Shown piece by piece: positions 16,167-23,757 of a stretch of 54,688 nt of DNA. The stretch is taken from positions 1 through 54,688 of the forward strand of contig NZ_JAJRCG010000017.1 of NCBI RefSeq assembly GCF_028679125.1, in the 5' to 3' direction. Made by a program: the position numbers and the translations under genes. How positions within the stretch are numbered: the stretch's first letter is position 1; each line of letters begins with the position of its first letter. The notes under the pieces were generated by a model. That model was given only the letters and a program-made list of their open reading frames with translations. It had not been told where the DNA came from and searched no databases. Source of the stretch: Methanoregula sp. (GTDB lineage Archaea; Halobacteriota; Methanomicrobia; Methanomicrobiales; Methanospirillaceae).

Positions 16167-16211
16167 GATACTCATAAATAATCCCGCCGGCATATACCTC
16201 AACTGAGTATC
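16167..16211. promoter_or_regulatory. Inverted half-sites flanking a TATA box
   Basis: GATACTCA (16167-16174) and TGAGTATC (16204-16211) are perfect complements 29 bases apart. A TATA-like CATATACC (16191-16198) lies between them and the kinase GTG start is six bases past the right arm, so the transcript would be nearly leaderless. Two half-sites about three and a half helical turns apart around a promoter suit a looping or paired-dimer repressor. Confidence 0.45.
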
Positions 16212-16216
16212 GGGTC

Positions 16217-17008
16217 GTGAATTATTTCACGGCATATCCGGGGTTGTTGTCGTTGGGAGATCAGGAAGGCGGGAATGCCGGGGAGAACCGGGAGGAGGTT
16301 TTCCTGTCACCGGAAGAGGAGATCGCGAGCCTGAAAGCACGCATTTTGTTCCTTGAGAAGAAACTCAATCTCGTTGGCAGCGTGACCCGCCACGATGTCC
16401 TCAACCAGCTGACTGCCGTTGTGGGTTACAACGAACTGCTCGGGATGGTTATCCAGGACGAGACGCAGAAATCGTACCTCGAACGGGTGCAGAAGGCAAC
16501 GGATAAGATCCGGCGCCAGTTCCGGTTTGCCAAGGATTACCAGAATATCGCGGCAGAACCCCCCCGATGGCAGGAAGTGGGAGGTGCCGTGCATGCTGCC
16601 CGGGAAGCCCTGGATTCGCCGGCAGTGAAGATCACGGACTGTACCGGCAGGGCAAAGGTCCTTGCCGACCCCCTTCTCGAACGGGCCTTTTTCCATATCT
16701 TCGAGAATACCCTGCGCCATGGAGGCAGGGCAACCGGGATCCGTATCACCCTGCACGAGGAGGGGGATCATGCCCTGCTGGTTATCGAGGATGACGGTAC
16801 CGGGATCCCGGCAAGCGACAAGGAGAAGATCTTTGAGCGGGGGTTTGGCAAAGGGATCGGGTGGGGCCTGTTCCTGGCCCGGGAGATCCTCGCGATCACG
16901 GGTATCACGATTGCCGAGACCGGTGAACCGGGTAAAGGTGCCCGGTTCGTACTCACACTGCCGGCCGGGACGTTTCGGGAGAATGGAAAAGAGTCCCCGG
17001 TGCTGTAA
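16217..17008 (+). CDS. Short soluble histidine kinase without a recognised input domain
   Basis: 263 residues from a GTG start. After about 30 unordered residues and a coiled-coil (EEEIASLKARILFLEKKLN) comes the phosphoacceptor VTRHDVLNQLTAVVGY with His-59, a dimerisation helix pair, then a HATPase_c domain: FENTLRHGG (N box), VIEDDGTGIP (G1), IFERGFGK (F box), GWGLFLAREI (G2). No membrane helix or sensor is seen. The catalytic half closely resembles the C-terminus of the large kinase at 47,970-50,237, suggesting one lineage. It may respond through a partner protein; no response regulator is adjacent. Confidence 0.88.
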   Translation: MNYFTAYPGLLSLGDQEGGNAGENREEVFLSPEEEIASLKARILFLEKKLNLVGSVTRHDVLNQLTAVVGYNELLGMVIQDETQKSYLERVQKATDKIRRQFRFAKDYQNIAAEPPRWQEVGGAVHAAREALDSPAVKITDCTGRAKVLADPLLERAFFHIFENTLRHGGRATGIRITLHEEGDHALLVIEDDGTGIPASDKEKIFERGFGKGIGWGLFLAREILAITGITIAETGEPGKGARFVLTLPAGTFRENGKESPVL

Positions 17009-17156
17009 AAAAGTTCAACTGTTTCCGGACCCTGCAAGGCCGGATCACATTTTTGGTGCAGACACCGGGCGGGTGCTGCGAACGATACCTTCCGGCAGGA
17101 CCGACGCAAATCCGAAGCCTTTTGATAAATGTAGTAAAATATTATTTTGAATTTCT

Positions 17157-18194
17157 ATGCGAACCGGACCAAAGGTTTCCCTGCGGGAAGCGGTAATTAT
17201 CATCGTCATCGCCCTTGTTATTGCGGCCGGATGCTCTGGCCCGGTGACCGGCCAGGCAACCCCCGCACCCGGGGCATCGCAACAGCCCTCCCCCGTATCC
17301 CCAACGCCGTCTCCCGTACCCACCATGGAGCCCATGCGTCCGCACTATCTCCCGTCCCATTACAATTCCCTGTATCTGATGCAGAGAAACCTTCCGGGCA
17401 ACATGACGCTCGCGCTTCCCACGTACCTGCCGGATGGCTTCTTCTTCTATTCCGGTACATCGGCGCTGCGGACCGGGGATAAAAGTCCTGAGAGCCCGGG
17501 ATACTGCATCTTCACCTACCAGCGTGGCCAGGAGGAATGGGTCACGATCCAGGAACAGCCCCGGGGTCCGGCAACCTGCCCGGACAAACCCGTGTTTGAG
17601 CCGGCAGAAGCGGGCTCACTCCTGGCAAATAAAGGAGCCACGGGGGAACTGAACTGGGGGAGCGATACATGGTGCCTCAACCTCTCCGGCACGCTGCCCC
17701 GAAAAGAACTGGAGACGATTGCATCTTCGGTGGAACCAATACCGTATCGCGAGGGGGTCATGCCGCCGTACGAGTACCAGCCCCCGGCACACCCGCTGGT
17801 CCGGACATTTGACGTGAACCGGAGCGCAACAGCAAACGGCCTGACCATCACTATCAGGTCACTCGCATGCGGACCGGAAGCATGCATGGTGAAGATTCTC
17901 CTTGGCGAAGATCTGAAATCACCGGTCACCCTGGCACCCGTTGTCACGCTGCCCCCCGCCAACCCGGACCTACAGGCGGAGTGGCGGGTGGACGGGGGCC
18001 GGCCCCTCCTGACCATGCCCGGCGGGGGATTCATGTTCAATACCACGCACGTGACCTGGAAGATCGAACCGTTGCCGGAGGATTCGCACGAGCTCGCGCT
18101 GAACGTTTCCCGGATGCGGGGCGTCTCCGGCCCGTGGGTGATCACGGTCCCGCTCGATACCGGTACGGGCACCAGCCAGCCGGGTTCCTCCTGA
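17157..18194 (+). CDS. Secreted lipoprotein, DUF4367-like
   Basis: 345 residues. The N-terminal helix VIIIVIALVIAAGC ends in a lipobox (Cys-26), followed by a Pro/Ser/Thr linker (about 30-60). The folded part starts with MTLALPTYLPDGFFFYSG, reminiscent of the YLPxGF strand of DUF4367/outer-lipoprotein-sorting domains, and has EEWVTIQEQP and a Cys pair. The C-terminal 130 residues look like a separate beta-sandwich (TFDVNRSATANGLTITIRSL onward). Expressed at the surface; function unknown. An AT-rich run (taaaatattattttg) just before the start is a plausible promoter for a leaderless transcript. Confidence 0.7.
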   Translation: MRTGPKVSLREAVIIIVIALVIAAGCSGPVTGQATPAPGASQQPSPVSPTPSPVPTMEPMRPHYLPSHYNSLYLMQRNLPGNMTLALPTYLPDGFFFYSGTSALRTGDKSPESPGYCIFTYQRGQEEWVTIQEQPRGPATCPDKPVFEPAEAGSLLANKGATGELNWGSDTWCLNLSGTLPRKELETIASSVEPIPYREGVMPPYEYQPPAHPLVRTFDVNRSATANGLTITIRSLACGPEACMVKILLGEDLKSPVTLAPVVTLPPANPDLQAEWRVDGGRPLLTMPGGGFMFNTTHVTWKIEPLPEDSHELALNVSRMRGVSGPWVITVPLDTGTGTSQPGSS

Positions 18195-18285
18195 TCGTTG
18201 TCGGATAATTGCTGAAGAGCCTGAGGCAGGCCGCATTCACACCGGACCAGTGGGTTTTAGTCTCCTGCGGAAGTACATTTCTCCC

Positions 18286-18843
18286 ATGAAGGAACTCGTC
18301 CGCCAGCTGGTGCACCTCATCTTCGGCCTTGCTGTTGCGGGGATGGTCCTTGTGGCTGGCCAGCCGGTCGCGATCGCGATCCTTGCCGGGGGTCTCTTCA
18401 TCGGGATCGTGATGGTTGATCTCATCCTCCGCGGACGCCGGGTCCCCCTCTTCTCGCCGCTTGTCGATGCCTTTGACCGGGGGGATCGCCTGCCCGGCCG
18501 GGGAGCGCTCTATTTTGCGGTCAGTGCGCTGGCCTGTGTGATCCTCTTCCCCGTCACGATTGCCGTGCCGGCACTCGTCACCCTTGCGGTACTCGACAGC
18601 GTGACCACGATCGTGGGGGTGCGGTTCGGCCGGCACCGGATCCACAATGGCAAATCATGGGAGGGAACGCTTGCCGGCATCATCGTAACCGTTCTTGTCC
18701 TGCTCCCGTTCCTTACGGTCCCGGGCGCTGTTGTCGTTGCCATCGTGGCCGGGGTGATCGAGCTCATCTCCCCCGTTGATGACAACCTCGTCATCCCGGT
18801 TGCCGTCTGCGTGGTACTGGCGCTCGTGCCGGGGCTTTTATAA
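18286..18843 (+). CDS. Dolichol/phytol kinase-like CTP-dependent membrane kinase
   Basis: 185 residues, about six hydrophobic helices. Family hallmarks are ELVRQLVHLIFGLAV at the N-terminus (conserved R-K/Q-x-x-H), VTLAVLDSVTTIVGVRFGRH (the D-x-x-x-x-x-x-G-x-x-x-G CTP site) and GKSWEGTLAG, matching the GKTxEGs motif of SEC59/DGK1/VTE5-type kinases. Such enzymes phosphorylate polyprenols with CTP; in archaea a role in dolichol phosphate supply for protein glycosylation or in geranylgeraniol salvage is likely. ATG at 18286 is chosen because homologues begin with this Glu-Leu-x-Arg helix; GTG at 18250 would add 12 residues. Confidence 0.82.
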   Translation: MKELVRQLVHLIFGLAVAGMVLVAGQPVAIAILAGGLFIGIVMVDLILRGRRVPLFSPLVDAFDRGDRLPGRGALYFAVSALACVILFPVTIAVPALVTLAVLDSVTTIVGVRFGRHRIHNGKSWEGTLAGIIVTVLVLLPFLTVPGAVVVAIVAGVIELISPVDDNLVIPVAVCVVLALVPGLL

Positions 18844-18860
18844 AAAAAGATGAGCGGCGA

Positions 18861-19415
18861 TCAGGCCGTCTTCTCCATGTAATCCTTTGGCTCGACGGCC
18901 ACGCACACTTCCACTTCCTTGTTCAGCGGGCGGGTGAACCGTTTGTCGTACAGTTCGAAATCGTACGTGTACGTCCGAGGGAGATCCGATGACCAGACAT
19001 TTGCCCAGACTCCGAGGATCTCGGCAGGCATCATGCCCCTTGCCCGGAACACGGCATAGGTCTGTTCCGGGATCGTCCATGCCTCCATGCCCTCCGGGAC
19101 GTTATCCGCCCGCGTCACGCCGCAGCCCAGCAGGTACGTGTACGGGCCGGTCCAGTCCTTCTCGTACTGCGAGTATACTGCGTACATGACCGGGGGAATG
19201 GACCGGTGTGCGATCCGCGCCGGCGCATTCTTCATCAGGAATTCCTGCCAGCAGGCAGGAATCGTCTCCGCTGCCACCGCGTTTGACGTGCGGCGGGTGA
19301 TCCCCACGACCGTCCGGGCAGGCAGCTTCTTTATGGTATAGTTCAGGCCCTCCATTGCGAGAAGATAGATCTGCCGGCATGATAAATCCTGCATCTTTGA
19401 CCGCCATGAATCCAT
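18861..19415 (-). CDS. GyrI-like / AraC effector-binding domain protein
   Basis: 184 residues. The core from about residue 30, IKKLPARTVVGITRRTSNAV through to VEVCVAVEP at the end, follows the GyrI/SOUL-type small-molecule-binding fold: paired beta-alpha-beta units with PEGMEAWTIPEQTYAVFRA, the conserved basis for the ligand pocket, and DFELYDKRF near the C-terminus. There is no DNA-binding domain, so this is the stand-alone form, which binds or hydrolyses cyclic or cationic small molecules in other organisms. Start codon follows AAAAAAGGTGCTGAT, a good ribosome binding site (GGTG). Convergent with the dolichol-kinase-like gene. Confidence 0.8.
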   Translation of the reverse strand: MDSWRSKMQDLSCRQIYLLAMEGLNYTIKKLPARTVVGITRRTSNAVAAETIPACWQEFLMKNAPARIAHRSIPPVMYAVYSQYEKDWTGPYTYLLGCGVTRADNVPEGMEAWTIPEQTYAVFRARGMMPAEILGVWANVWSSDLPRTYTYDFELYDKRFTRPLNKEVEVCVAVEPKDYMEKTA

Positions 19416-19457
19416 ATCAGCACCTTTTTTTTATCGCCCTGCCTAGGAACTATTGAC

Positions 19458-20084
19458 ATGTGTCCGCACGCCATGATCCCCTACAAGCCGAAGAACCCGA
19501 AGACCCGGCTCTCCGCTATCCTCTCGCAGGAGGAACGCGAACAGTTCGCATTCGCCATGCTCGAGGATGTTGTCAGCGCGGCTCGGGATGCGATGTGCAG
19601 CCCGGTGGTTGTCGGGACCGAACTGTTCGATTCGGATCTTGTCCAGATCACGGTCAAGGATGCGGACCTGAACCAGGCCCTGAACGAGATCCTCCCCACG
19701 GTCGAGCAGAACATCCTGATCCTCATGGCCGATCTCCCGCTTGCTGACGGGGCCTCGATCCGGCGGGTCACTGCCACCCAGGACGACGTGGCAATCGTTC
19801 CCGGGCGGGGCGGCGGTACCAACGTGATCTTCATGAAGGACCCGAAGAAGTTCCACGTTGACTATTACGGCACGAGTTTCTCGAAGCATGTGGCGATTGC
19901 GAAGGAAGCCGGGCTCTCGGTCGAGGTGATCGACTCGTTCCGGCTCCATACCGACATGGATGAGGAGGACGACCTTGTGGAGCTGCTCATCCACGGGACC
20001 GGCAGGAGCCGGGCATACCTGGAAGGGCTCGGTTTTTCCCTTGAGAGCGAGAAAGGCCGGGTCCGCGTGGCCCGGAAACGATAG
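19458..20084 (+). CDS. cofC: 2-phospho-L-lactate guanylyltransferase
   Basis: 208 residues, full length. N-terminal IPYKPKNPKTRLSAILSQEE is diagnostic of CofC, the nucleotidyltransferase that activates 2-phospho-L-lactate (or PEP) with GTP before CofD attaches it to FO. Other family segments are LPLADGASIRRV (the metal-binding Asp in MADLPL), VAIVPGRGGGTNVIF and FHVDYYGTSFSKHVAIAKE. The ATG at 19458 is the first in frame; a Met at 19473 would start the protein right at IPYKP. It is followed by RNase III 15 bases downstream, suggesting co-transcription. Confidence 0.94.
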   Translation: MCPHAMIPYKPKNPKTRLSAILSQEEREQFAFAMLEDVVSAARDAMCSPVVVGTELFDSDLVQITVKDADLNQALNEILPTVEQNILILMADLPLADGASIRRVTATQDDVAIVPGRGGGTNVIFMKDPKKFHVDYYGTSFSKHVAIAKEAGLSVEVIDSFRLHTDMDEEDDLVELLIHGTGRSRAYLEGLGFSLESEKGRVRVARKR

Positions 20085-20099
20085 GATTATCGGGTTGCT

Positions 20100-20855
20100 T
20101 TGCGAGAATTGCAGGATATGAACGGGCAGGCCGGACGGTCACTGATCGAACTTCTCCGTTCTCCTGATCCGGATGTCAACCGGATCGTCAGTACTTTTGT
20201 CACCCGTTTCAACGCAGCCTATGGCCATCCCGGGACGGACCGCTGGGATATCTCCAAGGAGGACTGGCAGCGGTACGAGTTTCTTGGGGACCGGGTCCTG
20301 AACCTGGTCGTTGCCCAGGCATTATTCACGCAACGGGACGTTGTGCTCGATGAAGGGGAGATGACCCGGATCCTGAGCGGGATTGTCTCGAACCGTGCTT
20401 TGGACACGCTCACGCGACAATATGGGTCAGCGATCGTTACCCGGCTTATCCCCCGGGTGATCGGCGAACAGGAGACCTATGGCGAACGGATCACCGGGGG
20501 AGCATTCGAGGCGTTCATCGGGGCATTGTACTGTGAGGCCGGGTTCGATGATGTTGCGTATTTCCTCACAACGATCCTCGCGGAGACGATCAGCCATCCC
20601 GAGCTTGATGAGAACGCAATCGGGCACCTCCAGGAATATTTCCAGAAGCGGTACAAAACCGTTCCTGCCTATCGCCAGGTTGCCCGTACCGGGCCGGATC
20701 ACAAGCCGGTCTTTACCTGCGAGGTCCTGTTCAATAACGAAATACTGGGCACGGGGAGCGGGGATAGTATCCGGAAGGCACAGCAGGAGGCAGCACGCAG
20801 GGCGCTTGCATGCCTGAAAAAAGACGGGAAGATCGATTCCGGTAATGGCGCCTGA
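20100..20855 (+). CDS. rnc: Ribonuclease III with altered active-site residues
   Basis: 251 residues from TTG (or 245 from ATG at 20118). The RIIID domain shows YEFLGDRVLNLVV (Glu-60, Asp-64) and GGAFEAFIGALYCEAG (Glu-137). A dsRNA-binding domain occupies about 170-242 (ENAIGHLQEYFQKR, KPVFTCEVLFNNEILGTGSG, KAQQEAARRAL). In bacterial RNase III the Mg-binding set is Glu-41, Asp-45, Asp-114 and Glu-117; here the position of Asp-114 is Gly-134, and the Glu of the N-E-R segment is Gln-57. The fold is intact, so the enzyme may use a different ligand or act mainly as a dsRNA binder. RNase III is patchy in archaea, consistent with acquisition from bacteria. Confidence 0.9.
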   Translation: MRELQDMNGQAGRSLIELLRSPDPDVNRIVSTFVTRFNAAYGHPGTDRWDISKEDWQRYEFLGDRVLNLVVAQALFTQRDVVLDEGEMTRILSGIVSNRALDTLTRQYGSAIVTRLIPRVIGEQETYGERITGGAFEAFIGALYCEAGFDDVAYFLTTILAETISHPELDENAIGHLQEYFQKRYKTVPAYRQVARTGPDHKPVFTCEVLFNNEILGTGSGDSIRKAQQEAARRALACLKKDGKIDSGNGA

Positions 20856-20862
20856 TTTTTAA

Positions 20863-21345
20863 CTATCGTATTACCTGATACCCTGCCCGGGTAAGGGTCT
20901 TCTCTACGTGCTCCTCCCAGAGCGCTTCATCGGGGATTTCAATGCCCGCGATCTCCCGGTTCCAGACTGCCCGGAGATCCGGATCCATGGTGGTAAAATA
21001 GCGGGAGGCATCGACCACCCGGCCGAGCCGTTCCCCCCCGGGCCTGAGAACAAGGATGTGGAAACAGGAATACTGCCGGCAGAGATCGGGGCGGGTATAG
21101 TGCACGGTGCAGATTACCGTCCCGTGCGTGGTTTCCCGGAGAAACGGGCAGGCCATGGGCCGGCGCTTCCGGATATCCTGCGAATCAAAGAGATCCTGTT
21201 TTTCCGGATCGATCCAGACCCGCCGCTCTTCTCCGGTAATCTTGAACCAGATGATATACTCTGATGGCCCGGCCTGCTCCTTTATGCCGATTACATCCCC
21301 CATGGAGCTGCAACACTCCCCGCACTGACGGCACTGGAACGCCAT
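20863..21345 (-). CDS. YkgJ-family cysteine-cluster protein (zinc/iron binding)
   Basis: 160 residues. N-terminal FQCRQCGECCSSMGDVIGI is the YkgJ/CxxCxxCC signature; later cysteines lie in MACPFLRETTHGTVICTVHY and RPDLCRQYSCFH, giving the eight-Cys pattern of this family. Proposed metal-binding proteins; some members maintain ribosome or flagellar functions, but no role is assigned in archaea. Converges with the RNase III gene with an eight-base gap. Confidence 0.88.
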   Translation of the reverse strand: MAFQCRQCGECCSSMGDVIGIKEQAGPSEYIIWFKITGEERRVWIDPEKQDLFDSQDIRKRRPMACPFLRETTHGTVICTVHYTRPDLCRQYSCFHILVLRPGGERLGRVVDASRYFTTMDPDLRAVWNREIAGIEIPDEALWEEHVEKTLTRAGYQVIR

Positions 21346-21599
21346 TGCCCTACATCATCATGTTCCGGTTCTTGTGCGGGAATGGATAAATCAAGCGATG
21401 TGCTTTTTTACAGTTGTCCTGTGATGCGGGGATCCGCCAGCACGTGTTTCGCCAGCGGAACGATTCCCGGCCCGCGGGAGCGCTCCGGACCGATCATGGC
21501 GGCATCGTTTTGACCCCGCTCTTGTAGTCAGGGATATAGGTAACTTCGGAGTTCAATTAATCCCGTTTCCGGATAATAATTGGCCTCCTGCCGTGATGT
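21346..21599. other. Gene-free gap between divergent genes
   Basis: No open frame or RNA gene supported. The left end should hold the promoter of the cysteine-cluster gene (a gataaatc element near 21384 reads poorly as a TATA box). The right end leads into the promoter and structured leader of the CARDB/ABC cassette. Confidence 0.5.
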
Positions 21600-21610
21600 G
21601 AATATAATAG
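21600..21610 (+). promoter_or_regulatory. TATA box of second CARDB/ABC cassette
   Basis: gaatataatag matches archaeal box A. A start about 25 bases downstream, near 21,630, would fall at the left arm of the long inverted repeat, giving a leader of roughly 90-100 bases. Confidence 0.5.
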
Positions 21611-21621
21611 ACCCGGGATGT

Positions 21622-21724
21622 ATGGTTTACCAAACATTTTGGGGAGCACCGGGTCGGGAACAGGAAAAAGAATGTTCCCGGACCGGAGGAAACCCCGCAT
21701 ACCCCAATGGAATGTGTAAACCAT
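21622..21724 (+). promoter_or_regulatory. Nested inverted repeat in the 5' leader, overlapping the start codon
   Basis: Three nested pairings are seen: ATGGTTTAC (21622-21630) with GTAAACCAT (21716-21724); CATT+TTGGGG (21635-21644) with CCCCAA (21702-21707) and AATG (21711-21714); CCGGGTCGGGAACA (21649-21662) with TGTTCCCGGACCGG (21673-21686), apical loop GGAAAAAGAA. The outer stem includes the A and U of the start codon. A second CCCC at 21693-21696 can compete for the GGGG at 21641-21644, so two alternative folds are possible. GGAGGA at 21685-21690 is 33 bases from the start codon, too far to be its ribosome binding site unless the RNA folds. A short mobile element with terminal repeats is the alternative reading. 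Confidence 0.6.
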
Positions 21725-23063
21725 GAAAATACCCTCACTACGAACAAGTTGTATCCTGCTGGTGCTTCTGGCACTGGCAGTCATCCCGGTGGTTAATGCT
21801 GCCGATATTGTTGAAAAATCGGGCGGCGTGTCCTATGTTTATGTTACCTCGGTTGATATCGAACCTGAAGTATTCTATCCCTATGAACAGGGTTCGGTAA
21901 CCGTAACGCTGACCAACAACGGCAACTCATCAATTGGCGTAAAGAACCCGAATCTTCTCGCGTCTTCGAATGATATCAGCATCGTGAAAGAGGACAAGTG
22001 GCAGACCATGAGTTACCTTTCCGCTGGTAACTCGATCAGTTATACCTTCCTCGTGACCGTGAACGGGATGGATGGCAAGTACTTCGGTCTCTTCACGACA
22101 GAAACCTCGGAAGAGGAAAACCTCCACTACCCCCTCACGTTTGAGGTGGATTCGGAGGATCTGCACGCTGCCATATCCAAGAGGCCGGAGACTTTCACCA
22201 TTGACAGTGAATCGGATGTCAACCTGAGCCTGATCAACGCGCGTGACGGGGCGATCACGAGTGTCTATATCACGACCTCTGACAGCGGGTCGGATATCAC
22301 GCCGTCAGTGACCTTCATCAGTGAACTCCCGGCAAACAGTGTAACCGAAGTACCTTTTGCCATCACGCCTCATCAGGCAACCAACATAACCTTCAACATC
22401 AGTTACCAGAACGGTGATATCAAACGCGAGGAATCTGTGGTCATGTCGGTTAATCCCGGCAATGCAAAAGATGCAGCAGTTCCAACGATCAATAACCTTG
22501 CGCTCACCTCATCAGGTAATACCTATGACCTGACCGGGGATATCACCAATACGGGTGTAACGGATGCAAACGGTGTTGTTGTATCGGTGGGCCTGCCCGC
22601 CAAGGGAACGGGTACTTACCCTGAATATGCCGTAGGCAGCCTGGCTTCCGATGACTCGTCAAGTTTCGAGGTCACCTTCACCTGCACTGATCTGTCTTCA
22701 GTCCCGCTGGTCATCCACTGGAAGGACTCTAACGGTACCGATTATTCGGTTACCAAGACCCTTGATCTCACGACATATTCCAACAGCTCAGGAGGCATGC
22801 CGTCTGATGGGACAAGCAGCTCTACCAGATCATCAAGCTCCAGCAGCTCGATGCAGGGACCCGGAGGCGATATGGGCGGCATGAGCGGCGGACCCGGTGG
22901 CTCGTCCTCATCATCGAGCAGCAGTGTCCTCTCCAGCATCACCAACCCGAAGGGCGGCATCAGCTCGTTCTACCCGGTCATCGCCATGGTCGTCCTGATC
23001 ATTGTCGGTGTTGTCGGGTATACCAAGCGGAAATGGATCATGTCAAAGCTGAAGAAGCAGTAA
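21723..23063 (+). CDS. CARDB/COG1361-type membrane protein with Ser/Gly/Met-rich stalk
   Basis: 446 residues. Signal peptide (ILLVLLALAVIPVVNA), then about 330 residues of Ig-like modules with CARDB motifs (VTLTNNGNSSIGVKNP, SLINARDGAITSVYI, DITNTGVTDANGVVVSV), a low-complexity stalk of about 65 residues (Ser runs around MQGPGGDMGGMSGGPGG), and a C-terminal anchor VIAMVVLIIVGVVGYTKRKW. Same plan as the CARDB protein at 2,472-3,773 and likewise next to an ATPase and a permease. Proposed extracellular partner of that transporter (inference). Expression may be gated by the folded leader that includes part of the start codon. Confidence 0.82.
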   Translation: MKIPSLRTSCILLVLLALAVIPVVNAADIVEKSGGVSYVYVTSVDIEPEVFYPYEQGSVTVTLTNNGNSSIGVKNPNLLASSNDISIVKEDKWQTMSYLSAGNSISYTFLVTVNGMDGKYFGLFTTETSEEENLHYPLTFEVDSEDLHAAISKRPETFTIDSESDVNLSLINARDGAITSVYITTSDSGSDITPSVTFISELPANSVTEVPFAITPHQATNITFNISYQNGDIKREESVVMSVNPGNAKDAAVPTINNLALTSSGNTYDLTGDITNTGVTDANGVVVSVGLPAKGTGTYPEYAVGSLASDDSSSFEVTFTCTDLSSVPLVIHWKDSNGTDYSVTKTLDLTTYSNSSGGMPSDGTSSSTRSSSSSSSMQGPGGDMGGMSGGPGGSSSSSSSSVLSSITNPKGGISSFYPVIAMVVLIIVGVVGYTKRKWIMSKLKKQ

Positions 23064-23073
23064 GGGGTCAGAT

Positions 23074-23757
23074 ATGACCGACACTCCCCTTATCAGCCTG
23101 GTGGATGTCACCAAGACATACCACCTCGAGAGCGGGGACTTCACGGCGCTCAATCACGTCTCGCTCGATATCAAGGAAAATGATTTCGTGGCGATCATGG
23201 GACCGTCGGGCTCCGGAAAATCGACGATGATGAACCAGCTGGGAATCCTCGACGTTCCTAGCACCGGGGAACTCTATATCGACGGTAAAAACGTGGCGAA
23301 GATGAGCAACCTGGAGCGGACGCACCTCCGGCGCGACACAATCGGGTATATCTTCCAGAAATTCTACCTGATCCCGCTCCTTTCTGCCTACGAGAACGTG
23401 GAATACCCGCTCATCCTGAAGTACAAGAAGCACGATACAACGGGCAGGACATCAGCCCTGCTTGATGCCGTGGGAATCGACAAGGAAAAGGCCATCCACC
23501 GCCCCAACCAGCTCTCCGGCGGTCAACAGCAGCGGGTCGCGATCGCCAGGGCCCTGGTTAACGACCCGAAGATCCTTCTCTGCGACGAGCCAACCGGCAA
23601 CCTTGATCGCAAGACCGGGTTCCAGATCATGGAGATCCTCTGTAATCTTCAGAAAGATGGAAAGACGGTGATTCTTGTCACCCATGACCCGAAGGTTGCG
23701 GAGTACGCGCACCGGACAATACGTCTTGATGATGGCAGGATTGTGGAGGAAACATGA
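23074..23757 (+). CDS. ABC transporter ATP-binding protein, MacB/LolD type
   Basis: 227 residues. Walker A GPSGSGKST, Q-loop YIFQKFYLIPLL, signature QLSGGQQQRVAIARA, Walker B ILLCDEPTGNLD, switch His in VTHD. Standard MacB/LolD-type nucleotide-binding domain. It begins ten bases after the CARDB gene with AAGGGGTCA just upstream as ribosome binding site, and overlaps the permease by four bases. Compared with the first cassette, ATPase and permease are in the opposite order. Confidence 0.93.
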   Translation: MTDTPLISLVDVTKTYHLESGDFTALNHVSLDIKENDFVAIMGPSGSGKSTMMNQLGILDVPSTGELYIDGKNVAKMSNLERTHLRRDTIGYIFQKFYLIPLLSAYENVEYPLILKYKKHDTTGRTSALLDAVGIDKEKAIHRPNQLSGGQQQRVAIARALVNDPKILLCDEPTGNLDRKTGFQIMEILCNLQKDGKTVILVTHDPKVAEYAHRTIRLDDGRIVEET

